64,000 nucleotides of DNA, from the NCBI RefSeq assembly GCF_035594125.1, contig NC_087157.1, positions 2,672,501 to 2,736,500 on the forward strand. The letters are read 5' to 3'. Positions 25,842 to 38,834 of this stretch are shown here, piece after piece. A program made the position numbers and the translations under genes. The stretch's first letter is position 1; every line of letters begins with the position of its first letter. The notes beneath the pieces are model-generated. The model was not told the origin of the DNA, searched no databases, and saw nothing but the letters and a program-made list of their open reading frames with translations. The stretch comes from Scylla paramamosain. Its lineage: Eukaryota > Arthropoda > Malacostraca > Decapoda > Portunidae.

Positions 25842-26811
25842 TGAAAATCAAGATTAAGAAAAAAAAAGACGAAGCCCACCATTGCCACATGCGTGAGGGA
25901 AGACAATGAATGAGTGATAAGTTTTGAGATACATGGAGGAATATTTATTACATTTATATACACAAGAATGAGACGGTGTGGGCGAGCTGACGACTATAAA
26001 GATGATAGGCTGGATGAACTGAATCAGACGGACAGACTGCTGAGTTGAATTAAGGAGCACTTATTTAATGAGGTGTATCTATAATTTCATTGTTATCAGT
26101 ATTATGTGTATATGTGGGTATTACTGGATGTTGTTGTTATCTTGTCGCCCTGCAGGTCGCACACAAAAGTGGGCGCGCCCCTCGGTATGTATGTTGCCAT
26201 CAAATATGTATTATTTAGTAAGACTTCTCTGTGTCTGCGGTGCAGGAAGGAAAAAAATGTTGAAAAGAGAGGCGGACTCAAGTCTGATATGCTAAGGAAC
26301 GGAGGGTATGGACGGCGGAAATAAGGGAAGCCAAACAAATAATAAAAGAAAAAAAAAGAATAAAGGAAGCAGCGGAAATAAAAGCTGGGGGAGAAAAGGG
26401 AGATAAGAGGCTGTGTACCTCGCAGAGGGACGAGAAAGCGTGGCGGGCGTCGCAGGGGAAAGTTGGACAGGCCAAACCTTCACCCCAGCCAGTATTCCCT
26501 ATATACGTGTTGACACAAGGGACAAAAACAAGATTCAAAAGGAAGAGAACAAAATGATGAAGACGTAAGTAGTTATATTATCAGAGTAAGGAACGCAGTG
26601 ATAAACTATTTTGTGAGGAAATGCTCTCTCATGAAATTTTTATTCATGATGAGGACATTCTGGTTTCTATACACAGAAGGTAAACAGACGAGAAATGCTG
26701 TATTACAATTATGATTAAATGTTTGTGGAATGTGGTAGTTACTGTTGTAAAATATGTGTGTGCGATGAACTCACGACCTCATCACATACTCCCCAAACAG
26801 GCTGAAATTAT

Positions 26812-26812
<1 letters not shown>

Positions 26813-26902
<90 letters not shown>
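26813..26902. repeat. (GA)n microsatellite
   Basis: GA run with a single extra G at about 26,829. Confidence 0.95.
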
Positions 26903-26906
<4 letters not shown>

Positions 26907-27140
26907 TGAAACCAAAGAATTAAATTCATTATTCCGAAACATTTACTTTGCAAAAGTAAATAAATAAAAAAGTTAGAGAGAGAGGATGGAGGATGGAGTG
27001 TTTGGAAGTGAGAGAGGACGACGAGTGGAAGAGACCACTAATCCTGCAAATAATGTGGAGCAGGCGTCCAAAACAAGTTCAGGACACGTTCAGCAAATCC
27101 CTTGACCCGCCATGACATCTCAGGCAGACAGATATCAACG

Positions 27141-27226
<86 letters not shown>

Positions 27227-27232
27227 AGGGAG
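27141..27232. repeat. (GA)n followed by a G-run
   Basis: GA run 27,141-27,218 then nine to ten G and GGGAGGG. From 27,240 to 28,120 I see only unique AT-rich sequence. Confidence 0.95.
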
Positions 27233-28116
27233 GGTAAGTGAAAAAAATACTTTTATTTGTAACCCGGTAATGACTGAATTGAAAACCTAAAAATTACAGA
27301 AACTGTCAAGTGTTTTTTTTTTTTTTTTTTGTGTGGAAGCTTAAATTCTTCCCCCCAAAACACCTCCTTCCCATCCCCCGATCTCTTATTCATCTCGCCA
27401 TTCACCGCCTCGCTGACCTTCCTGTGTTCCTTGCACTGCCGCTCACTGGATCTCACTGATCTGCCTGCGTCCGCCAGGTGTGAGAGATACAATTAATGAA
27501 TTTGAGGGCGTGAAGGAAACCGACTCGCCATTCTCGTGACACATTTTTCAATGTTTATCTTTTCGTCAGGTTTACATATTTGTAAATTTTTCTTATCGTA
27601 TTATTTACTCTTAATATCTCTCGGTCTTTCGTTCATGCAATCTTAATACATATGTTTGTTTGTCTCATCCTTTCAATTGTTAATAGATAAAACACAAGAG
27701 AATTATTTATTATATCAATAAGAGGAATCTTTTATGTACCATACGAATATGAAATTAATGAAAACAAATTATAAGATGATTTATTAAGAAGTATAAGAGA
27801 ATCGAACATCAGTTTGGCACTGAATGTCATCTACAGACTCTTGTTCCAAACAATGCAGTTATAAGAAGCATGGCGTGACTCACAGTGAGGGGATCATAGC
27901 AGGTTAAAAGAGTTAAAGGGCCACGTGATCTCCTGTGAGGCGTTTTGGTTTAGTGAGACATGCGGCGTATATTGTGTTGGGGTGTGACGAATATGGGTGT
28001 CTTGGTCCGCTGTGACGGTGCGGTGTGTTGCTGTTGTGCCGTGCGTTGAGCGTGGGGTATCTTGATCCCTGTTCTGTATGTATGTTAGTCTTTTAAGGAG
28101 CATGAACTTCATTAAA

Positions 28117-28120
<4 letters not shown>

Positions 28121-28211
<91 letters not shown>
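28121..28211. repeat. (CT)n microsatellite
   Basis: A perfect CT run of about 45 units. Confidence 0.95.
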
Positions 28212-28214
<3 letters not shown>

Positions 28215-28469
28215 ATATAACCGGCATGTGTGGTATGCCAAGTTTCCTTTCGTATATGTATGTGTATATTAGGTATTTCAGTGTGCTTGCGTGGTGTTGG
28301 TACACCCTGAACATTATAGGTACTTACTGTATAGAGATACGATAAGCAGCGACGGTGTCCTCTTGTTCTTCCTTTGGTGTCTTCCTGTTATTTCCCCAGC
28401 CTCCTTTGATTCTTGTGTTCCACCACCCTCCAGTCAGCAATGAGCGAACTATGATGTGACGCTAACAAC

Positions 28470-28680
28470 CAATCAGGTAGCAATTAAGATGCCTCAAATC
28501 CAGCAAGCAGTGAAAGAGCGAACAACCGAACATCCCCAGCACCTGTTTCGCTCTGCGTGGTGAATCGTGGTCCAGATTTCTAGGCCAATCAACCACCCTT
28601 TTGCCGTGTAGGGATAAGCGAGGGTGTGACAGGTTATAAAATCTTGAGAGAGGCTCGCGCGAACCCGCTGAGGAGTGACT
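28470..28680 (+). promoter_or_regulatory. Candidate RNA polymerase II promoter (CCAAT, CCAAT, TATAAAA)
   Basis: Two CCAATCA words (about 28,470 and 28,583) precede TATAAAA at 28,635-28,641. A GC-rich start region follows, and a possible splice donor CTG|GTAAAT is near 28,689. A CpG-rich stretch follows at 28,950-29,170. This is motif evidence only: no coding exon is seen downstream inside the window, so any gene driven from here is unknown. Confidence 0.3.
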
Positions 28681-29440
28681 CTTGCTGGTAAATCTCCATA
28701 GCAAAGGGATACTGGCTAATGCTAATGTTTTGGGTTAGAAAGAAATAAGAAATTGACACGTAAACGTAACACAGTCGCTCAATATTTATACAAGTACGAA
28801 TATGAACCGTTCACTTTGTTCGTCCTGCCGATGTGAACGATCTTGATGGCGGTGGAAAGTATGAACGGTAAACGCTCATCGGTCCTGTGGCCACGTACAT
28901 ATACGCACACATTGCACAATAGTACCCTTACAGATTAAGTGTGCGTATCTCTGCGTAGTGTGTACATGCGCGTGGCCTGAAGTGACGTGCGCGCGATGGC
29001 CGGTGGGTAAGGTACTTCCTCACTCCGCCACAGCGCTACCGGGGCACTCACTAGCGAGCGCGGCGGACGGCTTGTGTGGACTGGCTTGGGAGAGCGAGGT
29101 GGTGGAGAGCCTGCGACGAGGACGGAAAGGGAGGAGGAGGAGGACGGAGGGGAGAGGAGGAGGATTGTGAGATGCCGCCTGTTGAGCCCATCCCACCCTC
29201 TCCCATTCTTCTCCCCATTCCCTCACTCTCTCCTCTCTTTCTTTTCCCTCAACGCCACCCCACATCTTTCCTCTCACTGTTATTCCCATTTCCCTTGTTC
29301 TTACATCTCCTAATTTTCTATCTTCACTTTTTTTTTCCTTTCTCATATCCCCACTGTTCCGTTTTTGCCTTTTATGCATCATGCATCTTTGCTACATATT
29401 ATTTTCTTTTTCTACATTGCTACTCTCTTTGCCAGTCAGT

Positions 29441-29545
<105 letters not shown>

Positions 29546-31246
29546 AGTTGTCCACTGACCCCAGTTGTGAGAGGCCGTGTGTACCTGCCCTGTAGCTATA
29601 TACTTGACCTTTACCTACTGCGATCTTGGAACCCTCACAGGATCACGTTAAGTGTTTGCTTATTAATTATTCACACTTTCGTCTTTCTAGTTATCTTTTA
29701 CGCATATATAGTACACAACTCTTAATACATGCACCAGCGGTGGACCCCTTAAAGTTTAGGGCTTCAGGACGTTTTCTTGTTCCCTCGTCTTGTATTTGCA
29801 TATTTCAGTAGTTTAGTTCGTTTTAGTATATTAATTCATTTCAGTGTATCAATTCGTTGCAGTGTATTAATTTTGTTAATTTCAGTGTTTTAGTTCGGTC
29901 ACAGCAGTAATATATCTTTATACTAAATAGAATGCCCCTACTTCTCTCTCGAACAATCTAAAAAATTCCCCTGGGAATATTCCCAGGCATCTTGTAATCC
30001 CATCATTGTACTTGTCGCGACCTGACGCTCACCTTCTGTGACCTATAATCCCCAGGTGCTTACAACGGTTGTTGTCTGCTCACCCTGCTCACCACGCCTT
30101 ACCTTTACACGATGACACTCAAAAAATGTGACGGTTGTACGGACGGTTTTCCACATATTTCTTTGCAGGAAGAGCTACAAGCTGCAGACTCTGCTTGCTT
30201 CGGAGACGGTTCGAGTAGAAGTACAAGGAACAAGAGGAGCAAATCACAGCAGAAAGAAAAAGGAAAAAAAAAAACGTAGACTGTTGTCACTACAAGAATT
30301 TATAACGAACACCATCTCTAACGCCACAGGGCCTGACGGCCGGCTTCCCTCAGGCACCGCGAAATAATAATAACACTCACTCATGCGTTTCTCACTTAGT
30401 CTGATCAAACACGTCCTGGAGGCCATAACACCTTAGATTCAGTATTTACAAACGACTTTGATATTCATTCTTGCGAAGTCGCTGAACCATTAGCTAACAG
30501 TTATCATTATATAGTGAGAATTAAACTAAATCTTCAAACCAAAACTAGAGACAACGCGACGCTAGTTTCCGACTTCATAAAAGCAAATTTTGAGTTTATA
30601 GAAGAAGAACTGAAGTCAGTGAACTGGAATAAATCACTAGATACAGATTGCATAGAAGAAACTTACGATAGGTTTACATCTAAACTTAAATTAATAATAT
30701 ACAAAAAATATTCCATTTAAATCGCGAGGATTAGATAAATGTAAACCGTTATGATCACAAATCACTGATTAAAAATTATCGGCGATAAGAGAAAAACCTA
30801 CAAAAAAAATATATATATATAAAAAAACAGTTCCTGACCCAGAAAATTTTTCAAGGTCGTTACAAAGAAATGTTCACTATAACCGAAATACACTCATGAA
30901 GTACGAAAACGCTTGCAAATAATTTATATAAGTAAATATATTGGGCCTGACGACATATCGCAGAGGATGTTAGAAGAAAGTTGCATCCAACTAGAATGCC
31001 CAACAACATTATTGTTCAACAAATCACAAGCTCAAGGTAAAGCACCCAGCGAATGGAAAAGGTGAATATAACTCCGCTTTTCAAAAAGGAGATAAAAAAA
31101 AAAAAGAATTATCGGCCTATTGGTCACACGTCACTCGTAATAAGTTATTTGAGAAAATTGTCAGAGATAAAATAGCACCATTTCTTGAAGAAAATAAATA
31201 ATAACAGATAACCAGCACGGCTTTCGTAGTAACAGATCATGTCTAA

Positions 31247-31330
31247 CTTATTATTATTATTTATTTATTTATTTATTTATTTGTTTATTTATTTAGTTAT
31301 TATTATTATTATTTTTTTTTTTTTTTTTTA
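31247..31330. repeat. (TTA)n/(TTTA)n/poly(T) tract inside the LINE
   Basis: TTA, TTTA and poly(T) blocks interrupt the LINE immediately after its NQHGFRSNRS block. They replace the residues normally following that block. Confidence 0.85.
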
Positions 31331-31571
31331 CGATGAATACACGAAACTGGATGTCCGAGTATCGTATAACATAATTTGCCTGGACTTCCGATAAGCATTT
31401 GATAAGGTTTCTCATAACAGACTGATCACATGGAATAGGAGAACGTTTATGTATGTGAATAAAGGACTGGCTCTCAGACCGTAAGCAGCGCGTTGTTTTA
31501 AATGCAGAAGAACCGAATTGGTTTCACGTAATTAGTGGTGTGCCTCATGAGTCAGTATTGGGGCCAACACC

Positions 31572-31575
<4 letters not shown>

Positions 31576-31650
<75 letters not shown>

Positions 31651-31652
31651 AT
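31576..31652. repeat. (TA)n microsatellite inside the LINE RT domain
   Basis: AT run of about 36 units with one TT. It sits exactly where related LINEs encode an AT-rich Tyr-Ile-Asn-Asp segment between the SVLGPxLF and FADD blocks. Confidence 0.95.
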
Positions 31653-32148
31653 TAAGGGATCTTGTGTCAAAAAAGCTAAATTCGCAGATCACACAAAGTT
31701 AGATGGTAAGGCATCGTGCAATAATAAATGGCAGATGTCCTTCAACATAGAAAAATGCAGTTATCCATATTGACAATAAGAATCGAAGAGCTTGATAAGG
31801 GTAAACAAGAAAAAGACCTGGCAGTAATCATAAACAGAAATCTAAAAATGAGCGATGAATGTGAAGCAGCAATCAAAATAGCATATATGATGTTAGGCTG
31901 CATTTCAAGAAATAATGATTACTAGTTGCCGGAAGTAATCATAAGACTTTACACAGCTTTTGTCAAGCCACACCTGCAATGCTCAGTACAGTTCCGGTCA
32001 GCAAATTACATAAAGGATCCAAACATACTGTACTAGAAAGAGTTCAGCAGCGAGCAACAAAACAAATCCCTGCACTGCGAATCTTATTCTACCAAAGACA
32101 GGCTGAAGCAGTCAGAAATATTTTCTTTCAATAAGCGAAGGATAAGAG

Positions 32149-32305
<157 letters not shown>

Positions 32306-33069
32306 CAAGCAGTGTTGTCTCCCAAATTCATCATCATTATCATCGTCATCTGTCACTTCCCAGAATCTCAACAACAATGACACCTTGCCAATATAACTGA
32401 GTTAGGCCTCGTCGCGCTCAACTGAGAGGATTCTAAGAGTTTCAGGATAGACTATGTTAATGGTAACTCTCGAGGGAGACTAAGATACTATTATAGTGTA
32501 GATTCATTAGTTGATTTAAAATATGTCTAGAAAAAAATATATATGCGTGCATATTTTACAGGGATGCCTAATGTTTTTTTAGTTCCCTTATATCATGATA
32601 TATTATACTTTTTTTTTTTAATAATGGACACTCCTAATCTTAAAAAAAAAAAAAAAAACTACCATTATACCTCAACAAGTGAAAATGGAAAATTACGAAG
32701 GCCAGAATAATGTTATACATGGTGCATTGACAACAATACAAAATAAAAATACAAATGAATCTAAGAGAAAGAAAGAGAACAATGAAAAAAAAAAAAATAG
32801 CAACGCAATAACATTCAACTTCAGCATTTTTTCCTCGTTGCATCACTTTATGACTGACTGAACACATGAACAAACACGTATATGATAATAAACATACGCC
32901 AAGTAAAACGCTTTCTTGATTATAGTAGGACAAGATGACACTACTACTACTGCTACTACAACTACTACTACTACTACTATGAATACTTCTGCTGTTGTTG
33001 GTTATGATAATGACGCTGTTAGTGCTGTGATCGCCGCTACTATTGCGACTACTCTATTACTGTTGCTTA

Positions 33070-33104
33070 TACATTAGCTAATAATATTAATAATAATAAT
33101 AATA

Positions 33105-33170
<66 letters not shown>

Positions 33171-33232
33171 TACTCTGTAGTAGTAGTAGTAGTGGTAGTA
33201 GTAGTAATAGTAGTAGTAGTAGTAAAAAAATA
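33070..33232. repeat. (AAT)n(ATT)n palindromic array then (AGT)n
   Basis: AAT units (33,084-33,106) turn directly into ATT units (33,107-33,171), so the two halves are complementary with no spacer. An (AGT)n run with GTG/AAT variants follows at 33,179-33,226. Confidence 0.9.
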
Positions 33233-33364
33233 GTTCTGCATAATTGTGCCTCTTAAGATAATTTCAATAACTGACCATTTGCACAGATATACTGCAAAAT
33301 TCATTCATAATATCTGAATACATTCTTTATTTATTACTAACAACTTTCAATAATACCTGCACAG

Positions 33365-33521
33365 GGTCTTACTGGTGGTACTTCTGAGTGCTGCAATTAT
33401 GTTCCATAGAGCATCAGGAAGTCATCAGTCTGGGGGACCATCATTTCCTCCTTATGCACACCATGAAGCAGTCACTTCCCTTGCTGCCAGCCAGAATAGA
33501 TTTACATGTGATTTGTACACT
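33365..33521 (+). pseudogene. Secreted serpin, signal-peptide and helix A exon (gene fragment)
   Basis: This exon encodes 52 complete codons. The order is a hydrophobic stretch VLLVVLLSAAIMF typical of a signal-peptide core, a Gly/Ser/Pro/His-rich linker, and LAASQNRFTCDLYT, the first-helix signature of serpins. The splice sites are convincing: a TACTAAC branch-point word at 33,335-33,341 and CTGCACAG acceptor ending at 33,364, and a CT|GTGAGT donor at 33,522. One base precedes the first complete codon, so the start codon must lie in an upstream exon that I cannot identify. It joins in phase 0 to the exon at 33,790. Serpins are protease inhibitors, and secreted arthropod serpins usually control haemolymph clotting, melanisation or immune protease cascades. 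No target can be inferred here because the reactive loop is absent. Confidence 0.7.
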
Positions 33522-33789
33522 GTGAGTATTGTCTGCCAGAATGTCAGGACATTTAGCAGAAGTATATCTATTGTGTTAAAGTATTTGCAATTTTTATGCT
33601 ACAAAAAAATGTGCCATTTTATGTGATTTCTGTGGCAACTAATCAATGTTTATCATAATTTTAAGCTACAGCAAAATAAAAAAAATAAAAAAAATTCTGT
33701 GAATGTAGTATGTACAAAGTTTATTTGTAGTTTGGAAGTTGAGGATCATAACAACAGATGCTTAATCCTTCTTTATATTTTTTTGACAG

Positions 33790-33954
33790 AAATTGGCTGA
33801 AAAGAAGTCAGGCAACCTCTTTTGCTCAGCCTTTAGTATCATGACAGCTTTAGGAATGACATGTGCTGGAGCAGGAGGAAATACTGAACAAGAAATGCAC
33901 TCTGTAATGCACCTGAGTGATGATGCATTTCAGGATGTTGTGTCTGACACTTAA
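33790..33954 (+). pseudogene. Serpin helix B/strand exon with premature stop
   Basis: After an acceptor TTTTTGACAG ending at 33,789, the exon encodes KLAEKKSGNLFCSAFSIMTA and then LGMTCAGAGGNTEQEM with a following HSVMHLSDD. This matches the conserved serpin block NxFFSPxSIxxALxMxxxGAxGxTxxxM and continues the previous exon in phase 0. The frame meets TAA at 33,952-33,954, one base before a good donor (AAG|GTTTGT at 33,956). The Phe-Ser-Pro of the family is Cys-Ser-Ala here. No later serpin exon (breach, shutter or reactive-loop regions) was found downstream in the window. Most likely this is a truncated or decaying duplicate. A base-call error at the TAA, or exons that I failed to recognise, are alternatives. 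Confidence 0.7.
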
Positions 33955-34504
33955 GGTTTGTAATTTTGAAATCTGAATTCAACAATATTTAATAAGAACA
34001 TTGTTGTCATTAGTGTTATGATGATAACCTATTAACTAAGTAATGGAAAGCTTTTTTCTTTTTTTCTTTTTTTCTTTTTTTTTGCAAGAAAATGCAAGAT
34101 ATGTATATGTAATATATAATATTTCTAAAGGAAATCCTATTAGAGAAATTGGGGTTGTTTTGAAAGAGACATCCATACAATTTACATAGGTTGGCCCTTT
34201 TACCTAGGTTATAATGTCTCACCAAGCTATATGGTAAAGAGCACTTTAATTGAATGGTAAGAGAGATGAGGGAAACAATATTGTCCTTCTTCTCTGTACT
34301 CTGAGGTATGTATAAGAGATATGGAATTAGAATTTTGGCATAAATGAAACAGCAAAGGCTGTAGATAGTGTTATTGAAATTACATAAACAATTTAAGTAT
34401 GTATTTTTATTATGATTTAAGTATCTTACATTATACTAACTATGCCCTAATGCTACAACAAAGACCCTTACTCTTTTCAGGAGAAAGATTTTGGAATTTA
34501 AGTT

Positions 34505-34745
34505 ATGAGAAATAGTTGGTGCACTCAACTCACAGCTACATAAGAGGCCTGGGGTTGGAATCCTGGCCAAGTAGGGATAATTTGGATTTGTCTCCTTTCA
34601 AACTTTTCTCCCTTTTCACCTTACAGAAAATATTAATGGTATAAACCAAAATAATGTAACCCCATAATGTGGCTAAGACGTCCTACACCAGCATGGGGAG
34701 ATAGATGGCTTAACCTTCGTAACCCTGCCCTACAAGACTGTGTGA
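34505..34745 (+). mobile_element. Probable tRNA-derived SINE
   Basis: An A-box-like TAGTTGGTGCACTC (about 34,513) and a B-box-like GGTTGGAATCC (34,553-34,563) lie at tRNA spacing. They are followed by a non-tRNA body with TTGTCTCCTTTC and CCTACACCAGCATGGGGAGA words and an end near AACCCTGCCCTACAAGACTG. Internal promoter plus unrelated tail is the usual SINE layout. The family is not known to me, and the B box has drifted. Confidence 0.5.
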
Positions 34746-35719
34746 AATCATCTCTTTCTTTTATAATTTTGTCAGATTTTTAATTAACTTACCTTTCTTA
34801 TTATTAGTCTACTCAACTTTTTTTCATATTTTGCCCTCACTGTTTATGGATTTGCAGTTTGAGATACATGACAGTGTTCTCTCCAAAATTATCAAATTTT
34901 TTTTGTTTGCGTTTATATTCAACTTTTAATTCTTGCTAGCAAAATTTTGTGGGAAGTAATCAATTTAAATCTACATATATTAGTCATAATCACTCCTGCA
35001 AGAGTGATGACCAAATCTCCAACATTATCATGTTGGATAATGCTGATAAATTTTTACTTTTGTCACATAATTTTCTTTAACCATGTTCTAAAATCTAAAT
35101 TATGGGTGTTTTGGATTTGATGATATAAAAAACTATAAATTTACAAAACTAAAATCTTCTAAACATGAAAACTTACTGTATAAAACATGAGTATTGGTTG
35201 TAGGTCAAATATTCAAAGTAGTATAAGTGGGTCTTTTTTTTCTTTTTTTTTGCCAGTGGTCTAACGTAAAAAAAGTCTCTCAGAGAATTGTAAGTCATTT
35301 CTATATTATGACATATATTTGTTATACTCAAATTTTGAGTCTGGCACAGTGTAGATGCAAATTAAAATCAGCTCAGGCAATAAGGACTCATAAGCAAAAT
35401 TTCTCACCCAATAAGAGACTTTCAGAAATATTGTGATTTCTGAAGATGTGATACATTACCATGTCCAGAGTTGATTTAGTTTCATTATTGTCATTATTGT
35501 AATGTGACAAATACAGGCAGTGTGCTGATTTTAGTATGAAGTAGTGTACTAAATTCCACATATTGAGAAGTATAGGCTCCTTCCACCACTGTGCTATAGG
35601 TGGAAGTTTCAGGTTTTCTTCATGATGAGTGGCTGATTACATGGGCTTAAACTGTCCTACTAAACACTGATGTTCAGGCTAAATTCACCTTTATTGACAC
35701 CTAGATGGAGAAGTTAAGG

Positions 35720-35893
<174 letters not shown>

Positions 35894-36495
35894 CTAATTC
35901 TTGAGGGAATAAATCTATACATTTTGATTTATAAGTGAGACAGGCCAAGTAGTGTACTATGGGTGGCACAAGTGAAGCCAGAGCTTTACCTGAGGACACA
36001 CCCTGCCCCACAATACCATGGATTTGATTGGGCTTGTGTTTTGGAAGAGATGTCCCATCTACTGAGAGGGCCTTATATTTCTCAAGATTTGGAATTGAGA
36101 ATAGCTTCATTTTCACCATTATTTCTTGCTTTCTGAGTGGACTCTTAATCTTTCTTTAATAGATAACCACACCATTTGTATTTGACAACAATTTGAAATG
36201 CAATTGTATACAAGAAATGTCAGTAAGATTAATATAATTATTGTTTCATTTTATATAAAATATCTGGTGGAAATTTTGTAGAGAAAATGTGACCATCCAG
36301 TGCATATCAGTTCCATGTGACATCCCAATATTCACACAAAATCTTTCCTCACATAAATTATAATGTGCATGGCTAAGTCATGCATTTGGCTTTGATCTGG
36401 TATGTGCAGTCCATGGATAAAGTGACTTGTATTTTCTAGATAGAAGAAGTGGATGGAGCAGCCATGAGCAAATTTTATCTTACGGCTAATATATA

Positions 36496-37268
36496 CACTA
36501 CTCACCAAAAAAGATGACAGAATTCTTAGTTGGTGTCAGTGACTACTAAACCTCCTATGACTGGTGACGAAATAGTGTCTGTTATTGTCCTATGCCACAG
36601 AATAAATACATCTAAGAAATAATAAGTATTACTGGATCAGAGAGAGACTTGTGTACTGGTGGGTTGAGAGGTTCAGAGATGTGACTGAGATTGTAATGTC
36701 ATGAAATTTCAGAGAGCCACCACCAAGAACACAGAGGTTCTTTTTTCTCATTTCCCTTCCTGTTAGGTGAGGATTACATTCTATTTGTCTTTTCATAATG
36801 ATCAAGGTTCGCTGAGCAACTTTCTTTTCTAACTGCTCTGCAATAGACAGTGCGGCCACCATCTCTGAACCTCGTAATGTAGCAGCACACAATTCTCTCT
36901 CTAACTCCAGCAGTTCTAATTGTTTCTTGGATGTTTTCATTCCTCAGCATAGGGCAGTAACAGACGTTATTTTGTCACCAGTAGTACACAGTTTAGTAGC
37001 CACTGGTAATTAATATGAAAAGATATTTATCAGTAACTTATGGAAGTTAACTCAGGAAAGCACACATGAAAAACATCTCATCACTCAACTATCAAATCTA
37101 TACTAAAACTGTTAATGTGTGAGTGTACCCAGGCCCACTGTCGGTCTTAGGTAACCAAATCAGATATCATCACTGTTCCACTCTCCCATGCAACCACATG
37201 AATGTAGATGGATAGTGCATGTACACTGACTACAACTCAGAATTTTTCACCTTTTTTGGCACTGACTG
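36496..37268. mobile_element. Tc1/mariner-type non-autonomous element (773 bp)
   Basis: The ends are inverted repeats of about 45 bp. The left end begins CACTACTCACCAAAAAAGAT at 36,496, and the complement of the right end begins CAGTCAGTGCCAAAAAAGGT at 37,268. The match continues through AATTCT.AGTTG..GTCAGTG. TA lies immediately outside both ends (36,494-36,495 and 37,269-37,270), the target duplication of Tc1/mariner/pogo elements. The minus strand inside (about 36,630-36,940) has a 103-codon frame with LIIMKRQIECNPHLTGREM. It resembles the second DNA-binding helix-turn-helix of a Tc1 transposase, so this is an internally deleted copy with no catalytic domain. Confidence 0.65.
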
Positions 37269-37808
37269 TACTTATTTCATTTCATCCTTTCTGTCAGTAA
37301 GTATAAAATTGTAATTACTTTATGTTTTCTGGTTTTAGTGAAGTTTACTAAAAATGTATTGCTTATATGACAGTTATACTCATTATTTATTGTACCATAA
37401 TAATTGTTTATGTATTTGACACAGTTGTTTCCAAATAATGAAATCTGAATGATTATTGAATGATAAGTAAAAATAATCCTAAATTTTAAGTTAATGCAAG
37501 TAGCCATATTAGTGTTATGTCCTTTACTTTTTAATATGAATTTATCCCCAAAACTGTATATTTTTATAAATATTAAAAGCTAACAACATATTGAATGATC
37601 TGTCAACCACAGTGACTACTAACTTAAGATTCTGAACACAAACCCCCTCAGAACAGTACAGTCTTATTATATTCTGTGATTGTTTAATAAATGATGGAGC
37701 AGATATTACCATACATCAAAGTGATCATGTATATGTTACAACACATATATTAAAACTCATCACATACTGACCATATATTTTTTTTACATATATATGCTCT
37801 ATTTGTAT

Positions 37809-37954
<146 letters not shown>

Positions 37955-38834
37955 GCACATGTGTATGCACACATAAAGGAGGACTGTATTGTTAGATTTC
38001 TTCTCATTAGAAGCAAGGTCACAACTCCATTGCTCACATCCTGTACCTATTCTTTGTTAGATGTAACATCATACTTCAGCTAAAAGTAATACTGTCTATC
38101 TGTTTCAACTCTTTCCATTTATGCATTACTTTTGTAGGCTCCCAAAATTTATTGATTTAATACATGGAATAATTTTCTTTCTAAGCAGTTGTAGCTCACT
38201 TTTAACTGAGATGGGTTTGATGCAGCTGTACCTTCTCATGGGTATCCTTTACATAGATAAATCTTTCAGGATCTCAAAAGACAGTTTTATAGTTGTGTCA
38301 GCAATATACCCATGAAGAGTATGGAGTTTGAATAAAAAAATACTATGTAGGCTACTGGTCATTGACCAGCAACTCAATGAAGAAGCTTGACTATACACTA
38401 CTTAAAGGAAAATAGAACCTGTTCATGGAGGTCTTGTCAAAAACAGCATTTACTTTTATAGTAAATGACACTGTTGCACACATGAAACATTTTAATCAGT
38501 GTCAGTAATATTTTTTCTCATTGGCTTCTACTTAGCAAATGAGGCATCATGTCACCTTTGAAGTGCACCATTTTCCATTGTGTGTCCACCCTCATGCAGA
38601 TCCGCATTCCTCAAATTGCTGAAGAAATATGCAATAACAATGAAAAATCTTGGAACAAGCATTTGAGCTGGCATCTCAAAAAAATGTGCTGTGACACGTG
38701 TACACCTCCACACGCTGCCATTATTTTTGCTGACACGTATTTAGAAATGCCTTTTTGTGAACATGGTCTTAAAACTATAGACAAGAGGAAGAATGCAGGT
38801 CCACAAAGGGTAGATTTAAGAGAGAGTTAAGTTA

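Noticed and set aside
35250..35290. Possible short exon between TTTTTTTGCCAG and GTAAGT
   Set aside because: The enclosed codons do not continue the serpin in a compatible phase and match no serpin region.
36629..36940. 103-codon minus frame as an independent gene
   Set aside because: It lies entirely within the Tc1-type inverted-repeat element and resembles its DNA-binding domain.
38549..38830. 94-codon frame following an acceptor-like CCTCATGCAG
   Set aside because: The composition looks somewhat coding, but I recognise no family and no convincing donor or partner exon.
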